64,000 nt of DNA from CAZCTO01 sp964501725 (GTDB lineage: Bacteria > Bacillota > Clostridia > Saccharofermentanales > Saccharofermentanaceae). The stretch is taken from positions 1 through 64,000 of the forward strand of contig CAZCTO010000011.1 of assembly GCA_964501725.1 (NCBI GenBank), in the 5' to 3' direction. A program made the translations under genes and the position numbers. Positions 45,752 to 54,684 of the stretch are shown piece by piece. Position 1 is the stretch's first letter, and every line of letters starts with the position of its first letter. The notes beneath the pieces were generated by a model, which saw only the letters and a list, made by a program, of their open reading frames with translations, did not search any database and was not told the origin of the DNA.

Positions 45752-45815
45752 TACAAATTGGCCAGCTTAGGTTGCGAAAAATATGAGTTATTGTAGCGGC
45801 TCGCTCTTCTTCCTC

Positions 45816-46784
45816 CTATACCCTTACAACGACACTTCCTCTTTTATGCCCCGTGTCGACGTATCGGTGTGCCTCGGCAATTTGATCCAGTGAGTAGCTT
45901 CGGTCGATGACCGCCTTCAGGGTACCTTCTTCGATCAACTGACGAAGTATTGACAGGTCCTTGCTTTTATCTGCCGGCTTTCGGATGCCGGTCGCCGAGA
46001 ATACGGCCTTTCTCTTTCCGGCAATTGAAGTGAGTAACATTTGGAGCATCACCGGGCCGGTCGGGACCGTGGTCATGTAGACTCCGCCCGGAAGCAGCGC
46101 TTTTTTGGATCGCGTGAAACTGCTTTTCCCGACCGCGTCAAAAATAATCTGATAGGCATTCTCATCTGCCAAGTAATCGGTCTTCGTGTAATCGATCACC
46201 CGATCCGCCCCCAGGTCGCGCACGAGTTGCTGGTTATTCGGTCCGCAGACACCGGTGACATGGGCTCCGAAATGTTTGGCGAGCTGAACCGCATAAACGC
46301 CGACTCCGCCCGAGGCACCGATCAGAAGGACGCGGTCGCCTTTTTTGATTTTTCCGGAATCGCGGAGGAAAGGAAGCGCGGTGATCGCGCCTTCGCTGAT
46401 GGCGGCGGCCTCTTCGAAACTGACGTTTTGCGGCTTTTCGAAAATCGCCTCGGTTTCGGCAAGTGTAATGTATTCCGCGTTTGAGCCGAACTTGGCCCCG
46501 GAGGAGCCATAGATCCCGTCGCCGACCTTGAAGCGGGTGACGTCTTTTCCAATCGCTTCGATCGTTCCGGAAATAGCGTCCCCCGGGATTTGTTTCGGAT
46601 GGGAAAGCCCCGTGAACAGACGCGCGACCGCCGGATCGCCTTTTCGAAAAGCGCTGTCCGCCGGTGCCGCCACGGTTGCCCGGATTCGAATCAGGACCTC
46701 GTTATCCTTCGGCGCGGGCTTTTCCATATCCTTGATGTAAAGGACTTCGGGACCGCCGTATTTTTTGCATTGAACCGCTTTCAT
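45816..46784 (-). CDS. NAD(P)-dependent alcohol dehydrogenase / quinone oxidoreductase (MDR superfamily)
   Basis: A 322-residue zinc-independent MDR protein. The cofactor motif is LLIGASGGVGVYAVQLAKHFGAHVTGVC. VLIRIRATVAAPADSAFRKGDP and GDAISGTIEAIGKDVTRFKVGDGIYG are typical of the QOR branch. The C-terminal segment ends AHRYVDTGHKRGSVVVRV. It is a diverged paralog of the next gene. Substrate unknown; quinone or enone reduction is likely. Start follows AAGGAGG. Confidence 0.9.
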   Translation of the reverse strand: MKAVQCKKYGGPEVLYIKDMEKPAPKDNEVLIRIRATVAAPADSAFRKGDPAVARLFTGLSHPKQIPGDAISGTIEAIGKDVTRFKVGDGIYGSSGAKFGSNAEYITLAETEAIFEKPQNVSFEEAAAISEGAITALPFLRDSGKIKKGDRVLLIGASGGVGVYAVQLAKHFGAHVTGVCGPNNQQLVRDLGADRVIDYTKTDYLADENAYQIIFDAVGKSSFTRSKKALLPGGVYMTTVPTGPVMLQMLLTSIAGKRKAVFSATGIRKPADKSKDLSILRQLIEEGTLKAVIDRSYSLDQIAEAHRYVDTGHKRGSVVVRV

Positions 46785-46895
46785 ATTAGCCTCCTTATTT
46801 TCTTGTCCGTCCGGCGGACTGTTTTCTGACTAAAAAGCGATCTAAACCAAGCCCTCCGAAAAGGGCACTTGAAAAGGGTGTAATGGGTCATTTTC

Positions 46896-47837
46896 TTATG
46901 GGATTACATGGATGACAACTTTGCCGCCGGCGTGACCTGCCTTCAGGTATTCAATGGCAGCTCCCGCCTCAGGGAGTGAGTAACGCTTATCAATCACCGG
47001 ACGGATCCGGCCTTCTTCAACGAGATTTATGACAAACGAGAGATCTTCGACACTTGCCTTGCCGGCGAGAATGCGGACCTTCCGGCTTCCGACAGAAAGA
47101 AACGGTCCGAGCAGGAAAAACCTGAAAATTTGAGAAAGCGCGCCGCCGACCATTACGCAGGAACCGCCCGGCGCCAGGAGCTTTTTATATGTGAAAAGCG
47201 AATAGTTTCCGTTAATTGCGAGGATAATGTCGAAATTTCCCGGAAGAGAACTCAGCTTGTCCTTTGTATAATCGAGGACACTGTCCGCTCCGAGGGAGGT
47301 GACTAATTCTGTTCTTTTGGAACTGCAGACGGCGGTCACATGAGCGCCGAAGTGTTTGGCGAGCTGCAGTGAAAAGAGGCCTACTCCGCCGGAAGCCCCG
47401 ACTATCAGGACGCGGTGTCCGGGCTTTATCCCGCCTTTGTCGCGAAGACCCTGGAGCGCCGTGAGTGAAGCCATCGGAACGGCGGCGGCATCTTCATAGG
47501 AAACGGAGTCGGATTTTCTTGCCAGAAGATTTTCCGGTGCCGCGGCATACTCTGCGAGTCCTCCGAAATTACTTGCAGAGAGATCACCGAAGACCGGATC
47601 GCCGACCTTGAATTTCTTGACCTTCGGCCCGACCGCTTCGATTCTTCCGGCGATGTCGGCACCGAAGATGCCGCTTTTCGGGCCGATGCCCATCTGCATG
47701 GAGCGATAATCGGCGGCATTCAGGGAGACTGCGTGTACTTTGACCAGGACCTGACCTGCAGCCGGAACCGGCTTTTCGACTTCTGCGAGTCGCATGCCGG
47801 AAGGAGCGTTCTTTTTCGAGTAGACCATTGCTTTCAT
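46896..47837 (-). CDS. NAD(P)-dependent quinone oxidoreductase-like protein (MDR superfamily)
   Basis: A 313-residue paralog of the gene at 45816. It starts MKAMVYSKKNAPSGMRLAEVEKPVPAAGQVLVKV and has the cofactor loop LIVGASGGVGLFSLQLAKHFGAHVTAVC. It lacks the structural-zinc cysteines. The longer frame upstream overlaps the XRE gene and is not used. It begins four bases after the XRE regulator stop, so the regulator, the small membrane protein and this enzyme form an operon. Confidence 0.9.
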   Translation of the reverse strand: MKAMVYSKKNAPSGMRLAEVEKPVPAAGQVLVKVHAVSLNAADYRSMQMGIGPKSGIFGADIAGRIEAVGPKVKKFKVGDPVFGDLSASNFGGLAEYAAAPENLLARKSDSVSYEDAAAVPMASLTALQGLRDKGGIKPGHRVLIVGASGGVGLFSLQLAKHFGAHVTAVCSSKRTELVTSLGADSVLDYTKDKLSSLPGNFDIILAINGNYSLFTYKKLLAPGGSCVMVGGALSQIFRFFLLGPFLSVGSRKVRILAGKASVEDLSFVINLVEEGRIRPVIDKRYSLPEAGAAIEYLKAGHAGGKVVIHVIP

Positions 47838-47841
47838 AACG

Positions 47842-48069
47842 TTACTCCTCTGTTTTCTTGTACCCGAAGACTTCACCGATCGGTTTACCGAATGCATCCG
47901 CGATACGGAATGCGAGCTCCAGCGAGGGCGAGTACTTCCCGGCCTCGACGGCGATAATGGTCTGACGGGAGGCATTGGTCTTCTCCGCCAACTGTTGCTG
48001 CGTCATCTCGCCCGCGAAAAACCGCAGCGTTCGGATATTATTTGTAATCTCGAAGCTTCTCTTACCCAC
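47842..48069 (-). CDS. XRE family transcriptional regulator
   Basis: A 75-residue single-domain Cro/CI-type helix-turn-helix protein. MTQQQLAEKTNASRQTIIAVEAGKYSPSLELAFRIADAFG is the complete motif. Small regulators like this commonly pair with a membrane protein encoded next to them. The gene overlaps the membrane protein by eight bases. It probably binds the dyads in the promoter at 48.6 kb. Confidence 0.93.
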   Translation of the reverse strand: MGKRSFEITNNIRTLRFFAGEMTQQQLAEKTNASRQTIIAVEAGKYSPSLELAFRIADAFGKPIGEVFGYKKTEE

Positions 48070-48568
48070 GTGAAATCCCCCTTCGATAGAAAAACAACCT
48101 GCTGAATCCCTCCAGAATGGTTCCGACGCTGAAGGAGATAAAAATGATGTTCATCATGATTGCCGTTGAATATCCCAAATAGGCATAGACCAGTGCGGTG
48201 ACAAATCCGATTCCGGCAACCACAAACCCGACGCGCATGGCTTTAAGTTCAACGAGTTTGTCCATTTCATCGACAACCATTTCGGCGGCTATCTCTTTCT
48301 CGATACGCTTGTCGTCGGTCTTACCGGTCTCCATTTGCTCGCGTATGGCAATCGATATCGACAGCAGTATATGAAAAGCAATTTCGATCACGATGGATGC
48401 AACGATCCCGACAACAATAAATATAAGAATGGCTCCTGCCCAGAACTTCAGGTCATCCGAAGCGGCCTCGCCGGTTTTAACTTTTCCGTAGATGTAGATA
48501 CAGTAGGACACCAGAACAGCGATTCCCGCAAGAATCGACACGATAGCTCTTTTCTCAGAATATGACAT
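48062..48568 (-). CDS. four-helix membrane protein, partner of the XRE regulator
   Basis: A 168-residue protein with hydrophobic segments at about 8-25, 45-75, 120-138 and 142-160. A charged cytoplasmic loop (REQMETGKTDDKRIEKEIAAEMVVDEMDKLVELK) lies between the pairs. It resembles the small membrane proteins encoded with XRE regulators in Bacillota, but the family name is uncertain. I start at MSYSEKRAIV, as the upstream extension would cover the promoter and its operators. Confidence 0.75.
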   Translation of the reverse strand: MSYSEKRAIVSILAGIAVLVSYCIYIYGKVKTGEAASDDLKFWAGAILIFIVVGIVASIVIEIAFHILLSISIAIREQMETGKTDDKRIEKEIAAEMVVDEMDKLVELKAMRVGFVVAGIGFVTALVYAYLGYSTAIMMNIIFISFSVGTILEGFSRLFFYRRGISRG

Positions 48569-48601
48569 AATGATCACCCCCGGCATGTATGTTGTTGTAT
48601 T

Positions 48602-48653
48602 CATAATGTAACACCCGATATACATTATGTCAAGCACATTGTACATCATGTGC
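48602..48653 (-). promoter_or_regulatory. promoter with two dyads for the XRE/membrane protein/MDR operon
   Basis: On the minus strand -35 TTGACA (48628-48633), 17-base spacer, -10 TACATT (48605-48610). A perfect 9-base inverted repeat CATAATGTA-N10-TACATTATG (48602-48629) spans the -10 and reaches into the -35. A second dyad GCACAT-N8-ATGTGC (48634-48653) lies directly upstream of the -35. Autorepression by the XRE protein is inferred. Confidence 0.75.
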
Positions 48654-48696
48654 AATTTTTCAAATACTCGGTTCGTTCCGACCATAAGAAAGAGCA

Positions 48697-48713
48697 CGAA
48701 AAGAGACTTTTCG
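48697..48713 (-). terminator. possible weak terminator after the 1010-residue protein
   Basis: Stem CGAAAA/TTTTCG (48697-48702 with 48708-48713), followed on the minus strand by TGCTCTTTCTTA. Low stability. Confidence 0.35.
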
Positions 48714-48748
48714 CGCCCTAAATTCGTCACCTTTTCGATTCCGGATCA

Positions 48749-51700
48749 CTAATCATAAAAATCTTTCTTGTTCGGGGCCGGATCCTCCTCATAGATCGCT
48801 TCCGCGGGGATAAATTCGCAGTTGAATCGATATTCCGGACGATCATAAACAAACTCGGTCACATAAGGGAGCGGAGCGGGTGCGATGCCCTGTTCCGCGG
48901 CGGCGACGATCGGAGCGGGAAGATCAAAAAACGCTCCGACTTTAAGCATGTACGGCAAACTGGAATTGCCGTAGTAGTACTTGTCAAAATACTCTCCATA
49001 CCCGCAATATTTGTCTTTGAGATGTTCGAGGTATATGCGGATTGTGTAGTGCTCCCCGGGTTGGAGTGCGGGAATCGCCACATTATTAGGGGCGTAAACC
49101 TCGTTACCGTTTCCGCAACTGACCCCGACCGTACCCGCGCGCGTGGTCTTTGTGTTCGAGTAATTGTGAACATAAACATCGACATAAGCCGGGCTGTATA
49201 ACTTGAACCCCCAAAGGCGAAGGAAGGTGACGTTGAGCGGATTTTGTTTCTGCGCGAGGATCGATTCCTCAAGCCCTTCAGCAAGCCCTTCGGCAACATC
49301 CTGGCGCACCTGTTCCGTGATCTCCTGCGCCGCAGGACTGTCTAAGGGCACACCTGCTGCTTTTAGCGCCTCATCGACGGCGACCTTGGTAATGTAGTCG
49401 ATGCCTTGAGCAGCCAGTTGATCCAGATTCGGAAGACTCGGCGGGAGGCCGATGGAAGCGAGGCCGTAGTCGATCACATACGTCACGGCTTTTTTTAAAT
49501 ATCCCTTTGCGGTATCGCCGATCGGCAGGTAATCCACAAGATTGACCACGGAGGATTTCGCGTCGGAATATGCCTCCGACACCCCGTCATAAATCGCTTT
49601 CAGTAAACCAAAAAACTCATCCCAGAAGCCCGGATTTCCCTTAACATAATGCATCACCTGACCCGGATAGATCAATTCGTCTAAAAGGGCCTTATAGGAC
49701 TCCCGAGTCGCGGAAGGATACATTTCCTTAAATAATTCGTAGGCAAGAATATACTTCTCCCCATTGCCGATGCTGAAGGTCATTTCCTCCGGTTCGATAT
49801 ATCGCGTGACCTCATACCATTCTTCGGAATCGGAGTCCGCCCAATAAAGATTTTGATAACGGATAAATTGGACATAAGGCATATTCGATTCCACGGTGAT
49901 TTTCTGGACTTCATTCTGGGTTTTTGCGTTTACCGTATATGCGATGGTTAACATCTCGGACGGGAACGCATGCAGAAGGGAGGGGTTCTCGTCATCCGGC
50001 ACGTAGAAAATTGCCCGTACATAGTAGTAAATTCCGCCCATCGCCGCCAAGTCTTCCTTGGAGGGTGCGAATTCACTGTAAACGATCCCGTGGCCGGAGG
50101 GCGAATAATATCTGCTGCCGACCGGCTGAGTGTTTTCGAGAATATAAGGCGCCGTGTCCGTGTAACTGTAAACAAGGCCTTCGGGCGGAATCGATCCGAC
50201 CGTTCCAGCGTCGTTAAACGGAGAGGTTGCGACCTGGATTTCCACCTGAACCGCCTGACTGATGATTTTCGAGCCTAACCCTTGCTTTTTCGCGGGATCC
50301 GGAGAAGCCGCGTCTACGACATCATCGACGACTCCGGAAAGCGGATCGCCGACCGCTTCCTCCACCCAGGAAACGGCGGATTCGAAATCCTCCGTATGCA
50401 TACCGTCCATGCCGCAGAAGAAAAGGAATTCCTCTTCGGCATCAAGTCCTCGATAAAGTATATTCGGAGAGAATCGCTGGTATTGATAATCCCAGTAATA
50501 TTTTTCACGCACCTTCAGCATGATCTGCGGATTCCCGGCCATTTCGACCGTTGTCGTATCGAGAACGATCTGCGGCATGCCGTAAGAGAAATGAATTCCT
50601 CTTCCCGGATCGCCGATGCAAGCGCCGGATGAATCGAGAGGAACGACCCGCAAGTAGAAATCGTAAATATCCTTTTCGGGGCAGAAACCGTAATCGGGAA
50701 GTCGTTCCGAGTCGGGCTTGGCCATTTCCTCGCACAAAGCCTTCAGATCGATCGAAAATTCACCGCCGAGTTTGTCAATCTCTCCGGTCGCGACAATGCC
50801 GGATTCCTGACCGAACATTTCCTCCGTCCCGAGGTACCGGACCCGGGATAGTTGCCAGATGAGCTTGTCGGTGTTTTCCGCGTTGTTTTCCGCCAGAAAC
50901 CAGACAGGCAATCCCGACAGATTACTGATCCGGATTGCGGGCGTGTTGACGTACTGGATTTGGGGATCGATATTTCCGGTTGATGGCGGGGTTACGATAT
51001 CGGGAGCGGCGACCAGCTGAAATTCATTCGAATCTGCCGTCGCGTATTCAACGGTACCGACCATGGCCGTAACGCGCAGAAAACAATGCTCGGACAAGGA
51101 AGTCGGAAAAGTTACCAGGCGGGACTGTGACGTCAAATCTTTTGCCAGCAGGATAAAACTTTTTCCTCCGTCGGATGTGAAGGAAACATTAAATGTCGCC
51201 TCTCTCTTGCCGGTGTATTTCCATTCCAGCTCGTACTCGTCTCCGGTGAAACTGGGATTCAGCACATTCGGATTTACGATGTAGAGTTCAGGCAGATTGA
51301 GTTCCGGAAGTTCTCCGGCGGGTGTGATCCCGGGAAAAAGATTGCCGGGCGCCAGCGTGACCGACGGCGTCGGGGTCGGGGTAGGGGTCGGGGTAGGCGT
51401 CGGGGTGAAGGTGGGCGTGTTTACCAGATGAGCGTATTTTTCCGAAAAATCCAGCGGTTTAGGCGTGCCCGGGCGAATTCCCTGATTTGAGATCTTGATT
51501 GTCGTTTTTACATCCACAGCCGGGTGAACGGGGTCGTTTTCGCTATTGTAAGTGGCGGAATTGTCTCTTTCGATCATACTCTCGACATCCACTATCTCAG
51601 CAAATTCGATTCCTTCCGGAGGATTGTACGGGTCATAACCGCCGAGTCCGTCGAGAGCCTGAATGGTCGGCTTGCTGCGGGGCGGTTTTCGAATGACGGA

Positions 51701-51781
51701 AAAAAGTGTGACGGCTATTCCAATCAAGAGCAAAACACAAACCGCAATAATGAGCCATTGACGTTTCTTGAGCTTCCCCAT
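48749..51781 (-). CDS. 1010-residue extracellular protein anchored by an N-terminal membrane helix
   Basis: MGKLKKRQWLIIAVCVLLLIGIAVTLFSVIRK gives a single N-terminal membrane helix, with the rest outside. A Thr-Pro linker (TFTPTPTPTPTPTPTP) near residues 125-145 separates a short stalk from a large mixed domain. Beta-sandwich segments begin near 165 (YELEWKYTGKREATFNVSFTSDGG). A helical Ala-rich part near 770-870 (AQGIDYITKVAVDEALKAAGV) precedes a CARDB-like end (AYVDVYVHNYSNTKTTRAGTV, ALQPGEHYTIRIYLEHLKD). Function unknown; surface binding or wall-linked role likely. Start ATG follows AGAGGTG. Confidence 0.75.
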   Translation of the reverse strand: MGKLKKRQWLIIAVCVLLLIGIAVTLFSVIRKPPRSKPTIQALDGLGGYDPYNPPEGIEFAEIVDVESMIERDNSATYNSENDPVHPAVDVKTTIKISNQGIRPGTPKPLDFSEKYAHLVNTPTFTPTPTPTPTPTPTPSVTLAPGNLFPGITPAGELPELNLPELYIVNPNVLNPSFTGDEYELEWKYTGKREATFNVSFTSDGGKSFILLAKDLTSQSRLVTFPTSLSEHCFLRVTAMVGTVEYATADSNEFQLVAAPDIVTPPSTGNIDPQIQYVNTPAIRISNLSGLPVWFLAENNAENTDKLIWQLSRVRYLGTEEMFGQESGIVATGEIDKLGGEFSIDLKALCEEMAKPDSERLPDYGFCPEKDIYDFYLRVVPLDSSGACIGDPGRGIHFSYGMPQIVLDTTTVEMAGNPQIMLKVREKYYWDYQYQRFSPNILYRGLDAEEEFLFFCGMDGMHTEDFESAVSWVEEAVGDPLSGVVDDVVDAASPDPAKKQGLGSKIISQAVQVEIQVATSPFNDAGTVGSIPPEGLVYSYTDTAPYILENTQPVGSRYYSPSGHGIVYSEFAPSKEDLAAMGGIYYYVRAIFYVPDDENPSLLHAFPSEMLTIAYTVNAKTQNEVQKITVESNMPYVQFIRYQNLYWADSDSEEWYEVTRYIEPEEMTFSIGNGEKYILAYELFKEMYPSATRESYKALLDELIYPGQVMHYVKGNPGFWDEFFGLLKAIYDGVSEAYSDAKSSVVNLVDYLPIGDTAKGYLKKAVTYVIDYGLASIGLPPSLPNLDQLAAQGIDYITKVAVDEALKAAGVPLDSPAAQEITEQVRQDVAEGLAEGLEESILAQKQNPLNVTFLRLWGFKLYSPAYVDVYVHNYSNTKTTRAGTVGVSCGNGNEVYAPNNVAIPALQPGEHYTIRIYLEHLKDKYCGYGEYFDKYYYGNSSLPYMLKVGAFFDLPAPIVAAAEQGIAPAPLPYVTEFVYDRPEYRFNCEFIPAEAIYEEDPAPNKKDFYD

Positions 51782-52016
51782 AAGACACCTCTTCTGCAAA
51801 AGTCGATCCGCAAGGCCGATCAATTCGAAAAAATGAAGATTGAATGTATTCGAGGATGATAAGACTCGAAAAACCCGAGCGGCAACGTACGCCGAACAAG
51901 TGTCTTACAATTCAAATAATAGCATTTTATGTTGAAACTTACTATGTATTTCTTAGCACTGATTAAAAGGAATTGATACCGTCGATTTCATGAAAATCTC
52001 CGGCTCAGTTCATGTT

Positions 52017-52433
52017 TCACATATTAAACGTTTGTGCCCAGTTAGCAAGAAAATCCCTGATCTCTTCATCTTCCGTACCGGTCAGGACATAGTGGCCTTC
52101 ATTCTTACAAACCGAGCCGTCTTCGTTAATGAACACGGTTAGTTCCAGGCGGTCTCCGTTATAGTAAACCGCCTCGTAAAGATGCCCGTCTTCATCGGTA
52201 CATTTCCCGTCACGCTTATAGAACTCGGCCATCTGTAACACGAGGTCGTCCATCAGCCACTCGACCTTGTCGACATCGTTCCGAATCAGCTCGACCGACT
52301 CGCCGGTCGAGAGATTTTCAATGGTAATCCGGTCGATCAGGGTCGGACGGATAACGAAGAGCTTGGCGCTGCAGGACGACAGGGCAAGGCAGAAAAGGAA
52401 TATCATGAGAATAAGCGGCAGGCGTCTTTTCAT
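52017..52433 (-). CDS. small lipoprotein
   Basis: A 138-residue lipoprotein. MKRRLPLILMIFLFCLALSSC gives signal and lipobox LSSC. The mature part has alternating strands (RITIENLSTGESVELIRND, YNGDRLELTVFINEDGSV) and an acidic C-terminal helix. Start at 52433 follows AAGGAGT. Function not recognised. It stands alone between the large surface protein and the AAA ATPase. Confidence 0.75.
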   Translation of the reverse strand: MKRRLPLILMIFLFCLALSSCSAKLFVIRPTLIDRITIENLSTGESVELIRNDVDKVEWLMDDLVLQMAEFYKRDGKCTDEDGHLYEAVYYNGDRLELTVFINEDGSVCKNEGHYVLTGTEDEEIRDFLANWAQTFNM

Positions 52434-52528
52434 AAAGGAGTCCTCCTGCGGAAAGAAAAGCACTTAATAAATTATAACATTTACTTTAGCAAACGTAACT
52501 CTACTCATAAAACCTGCCTCTTAATGCC

Positions 52529-52556
52529 TTGACGCTCATAAATATTATGATAATAT
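52529..52556 (+). promoter_or_regulatory. candidate promoter of the AAA ATPase gene
   Basis: TTGACG (52529-52534), 16-base spacer, TAATAT (52551-52556). AT-rich surroundings allow shifted alternatives. Confidence 0.45.
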
Positions 52557-52597
52557 AAAGTTGAGTTTGGATTATCCTAATATTGAGGTGCCCGAAT

Positions 52598-53824
52598 ATG
52601 AATTACATAAAGCGCGAATTGGAACGAAAGTTCAACGAAATGAATGCCTTTTTTAAAGTCGTTCTGGTGACCGGTGCAAGACAGGTCGGCAAGACGACGA
52701 TGCTCAAGCACCTTGCCATGGGGAGTTCCCGGACTTATGTCTCTCTTGATGATACGATGGCAAGAGATTTGGCACAGAGAGACCCGGCTTTATTTTTTCA
52801 ATATTATAAACCACCGGTCATAATCGACGAAATACAGTATGCCCCACAATTGTTCGAACGCATTAAGTACATTTGTGACCGGAGTGAAGAACCCGGTCAG
52901 TTTTGGCTTACCGGATCACAGCAGTACAATATGATGAAAAATATTCGGGAAACACTTGCGGGAAGAGTCGGAATCTTACAACTATTCAGCCTCTCTCAAC
53001 GTGAAAAGCAGGGTGTTTTTTTTGAGGATTCGCTCGATTTTTCAATTGATACGCTTCGTTTCAGGCAATCGAAAATTCCTCCGAACGATCTCTTTGAAGT
53101 ATATGAACACATTTGGCGCGGGGGTATGCCTCAAGTGCTGAAAGCAACAGAAGAACAACGACAGGAGTATTTCAACTCTTACGTTAATTCATACCTGATG
53201 CGCGATGTTGCCGAGATCGGCGGCATCACCGACACCGTCAAATTCACACGTTTTCTCAGGGCGTGTGCTGCTCTGTCATCTGAACAGGTCAATTATGTCA
53301 CTCTCGCGGAAGCGTCTTCTATTTCCGGTCCGACGGCTAAGGAATGGCTGTTACTTTTGGAAAGTCTTAACATAATCTATCTATTGCAGCCTTATTCAAA
53401 CAATGCGCTCAAGCGACTTGCGAAGACGCCAAAACTGTATTTCTGTGATACAGGACTTTGTGCTTTTTTATCCATGTGGCTGACGCGGGATACGCTGATG
53501 AATGGCGCCGCCAGCGGTCATTACTTTGAAAATTACGTAGTCATTGAACTCTTAAAAAGTTATGCTTATGCAAAATCAAAAGCCCAACTCAGTTACTTCA
53601 GAGACCCCAACGCGAAAGAAATCGATGTCTTTGCAGAGCAAAACGGCTTAATCCACCCGCTCGAAATCAAGAAATCCGCCTCTCCGGATAAGAGAGAAAT
53701 TAAAAAATTTGACGTGCTTGAAAAAGCGTCAATTCCCGTCGGTCCCGGCGGTATCATTTGCATGTGTGAAGCACCTGTCCCCATCGATAGTATGCACAGC
53801 TTCATTCCAAGCAATCTGATCTAA
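52598..53824 (+). CDS. AAA family ATPase with DUF4143 domain
   Basis: A 408-residue ATPase of the AAA_14/DUF4143 type. Walker A is VTGARQVGKTTML near residue 30, Walker B is PPVIIDEIQYAPQLFERIKY, sensor region is QFWLTGSQQY. The C-terminal DUF4143 has the YFRDPNAKEIDVFAEQNGLIHPLEIKKSA block, which resembles a nuclease-like D...E-x-K core. Members are often accessory and strain-variable; cellular role is not known. Start ATG at 52598 follows GAGGTG. Confidence 0.92.
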   Translation: MNYIKRELERKFNEMNAFFKVVLVTGARQVGKTTMLKHLAMGSSRTYVSLDDTMARDLAQRDPALFFQYYKPPVIIDEIQYAPQLFERIKYICDRSEEPGQFWLTGSQQYNMMKNIRETLAGRVGILQLFSLSQREKQGVFFEDSLDFSIDTLRFRQSKIPPNDLFEVYEHIWRGGMPQVLKATEEQRQEYFNSYVNSYLMRDVAEIGGITDTVKFTRFLRACAALSSEQVNYVTLAEASSISGPTAKEWLLLLESLNIIYLLQPYSNNALKRLAKTPKLYFCDTGLCAFLSMWLTRDTLMNGAASGHYFENYVVIELLKSYAYAKSKAQLSYFRDPNAKEIDVFAEQNGLIHPLEIKKSASPDKREIKKFDVLEKASIPVGPGGIICMCEAPVPIDSMHSFIPSNLI

Positions 53825-53889
53825 AAGCCTGGCGTCTTCCCGACCTGTCGCGGCCCGGAGAGAAGAAGGAAAAGTTCCGCTAATCTCAT
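53821..53889 (-). pseudogene. inverted remnant of an ATPase Walker A region
   Basis: On the opposite strand, just after the AAA ATPase, 22 codons (MRLAELFLLLSGPRQVGKTPGF then TAG) include GPRQVGKT, the Walker A of the same ATPase family. The bases GACAGGTCGGGAAGACG match GACAGGTCGGCAAGACG of the upstream gene at all but one position. The rest of the ATPase is absent. This looks like a decayed inverted paralog. Confidence 0.5.
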
Positions 53890-53978
53890 ATGCAATCTTA
53901 TATCAGCCGATTAATTACGGTTTATCAATATGCCCTTAGCATCGGTGCAGCAATAAGTTCGATATGAATTTATATAAC

Positions 53979-54482
53979 TCAATTTATTGAGTAAATAACT
54001 TTGTTATGGATAAAAAGTTCAAAGTACAGCTTATTAGTATCAAGGTATTCATCATTGAAATACTTTTTGATGTGTTTAAGCATACCTTCATTGTTTGAAT
54101 TGCTGTCAATAACATACTCTATCCATCTAATAATATTAGATACTTTTGTAGACCTACTGGGTAATATCGACTCAACAAAACAGGTCGTATGCAGCTTCAA
54201 ATAGTAAGAGTCTATTTCATATGAATGTTTCCTAAACAGCTTATTAATATACTTTTCAAACATAGGTTCATTCACAAGGTTTAACTCCAATGCTTGATGA
54301 TATATTTCGTAAGTGCCATTAATATCTAAATAGAGTGGTGTTAAACTGCAAGTGCTTATTTCAATATCTTCTGCTTCAATTTCAATCAAACTATTTAGCA
54401 AATCAATTAGTTTGCAATAGCTGCTATTTCTTATCTCGTGTACGGGCAACTTGTATATGATATCTTCTATTAGCTTCAACAC
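53979..54482 (-). CDS. AT-rich hypothetical protein
   Basis: A 167-residue protein with no recognised domain, rich in I, N, Y, S, K and with many acidic residues, no membrane segment. The helical pattern (YCKLIDLLNSLIEIEAEDIEI, MFEKYINKLFRKHSYEID) may suggest a repeat scaffold. Base composition is clearly more AT-rich than every neighbour, and codons are mainly A/T-ending, so it was probably acquired by transfer. Start is a GTG with GAGG six bases before it. Neighbouring bases up to 54600 are equally AT-rich. Confidence 0.6.
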   Translation of the reverse strand: MLKLIEDIIYKLPVHEIRNSSYCKLIDLLNSLIEIEAEDIEISTCSLTPLYLDINGTYEIYHQALELNLVNEPMFEKYINKLFRKHSYEIDSYYLKLHTTCFVESILPSRSTKVSNIIRWIEYVIDSNSNNEGMLKHIKKYFNDEYLDTNKLYFELFIHNKVIYSIN

Positions 54483-54684
54483 TTCAACCTCGTGTTATAT
54501 AATTTGAATACAATTTGGCTTCTATCCTAATACATATCTATAAAATTTCTACCACATAATTTTAAAGGAGTGAAACATTTAGCGCAACACAAGGTGCAAC
54601 ATGATATATCAAAAATGCGTCGCCGAGAGTTTCCAATTAGCGTAGTATAATAACTTCAAAATCCGGTCGCCTATGGAGGCATAT

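Noticed and set aside
46849..46870. Hairpin AAGCCCT...AGGGC after the 46896 MDR gene as terminator
   Set aside because: Short imperfect stem and no T-tract on the minus strand; not enough to call.
47838..47975. N-terminal extension of the 46896 MDR protein
   Set aside because: The extra codons lie in another frame of the XRE regulator; family N-terminus starts at MKAMVYSKK.
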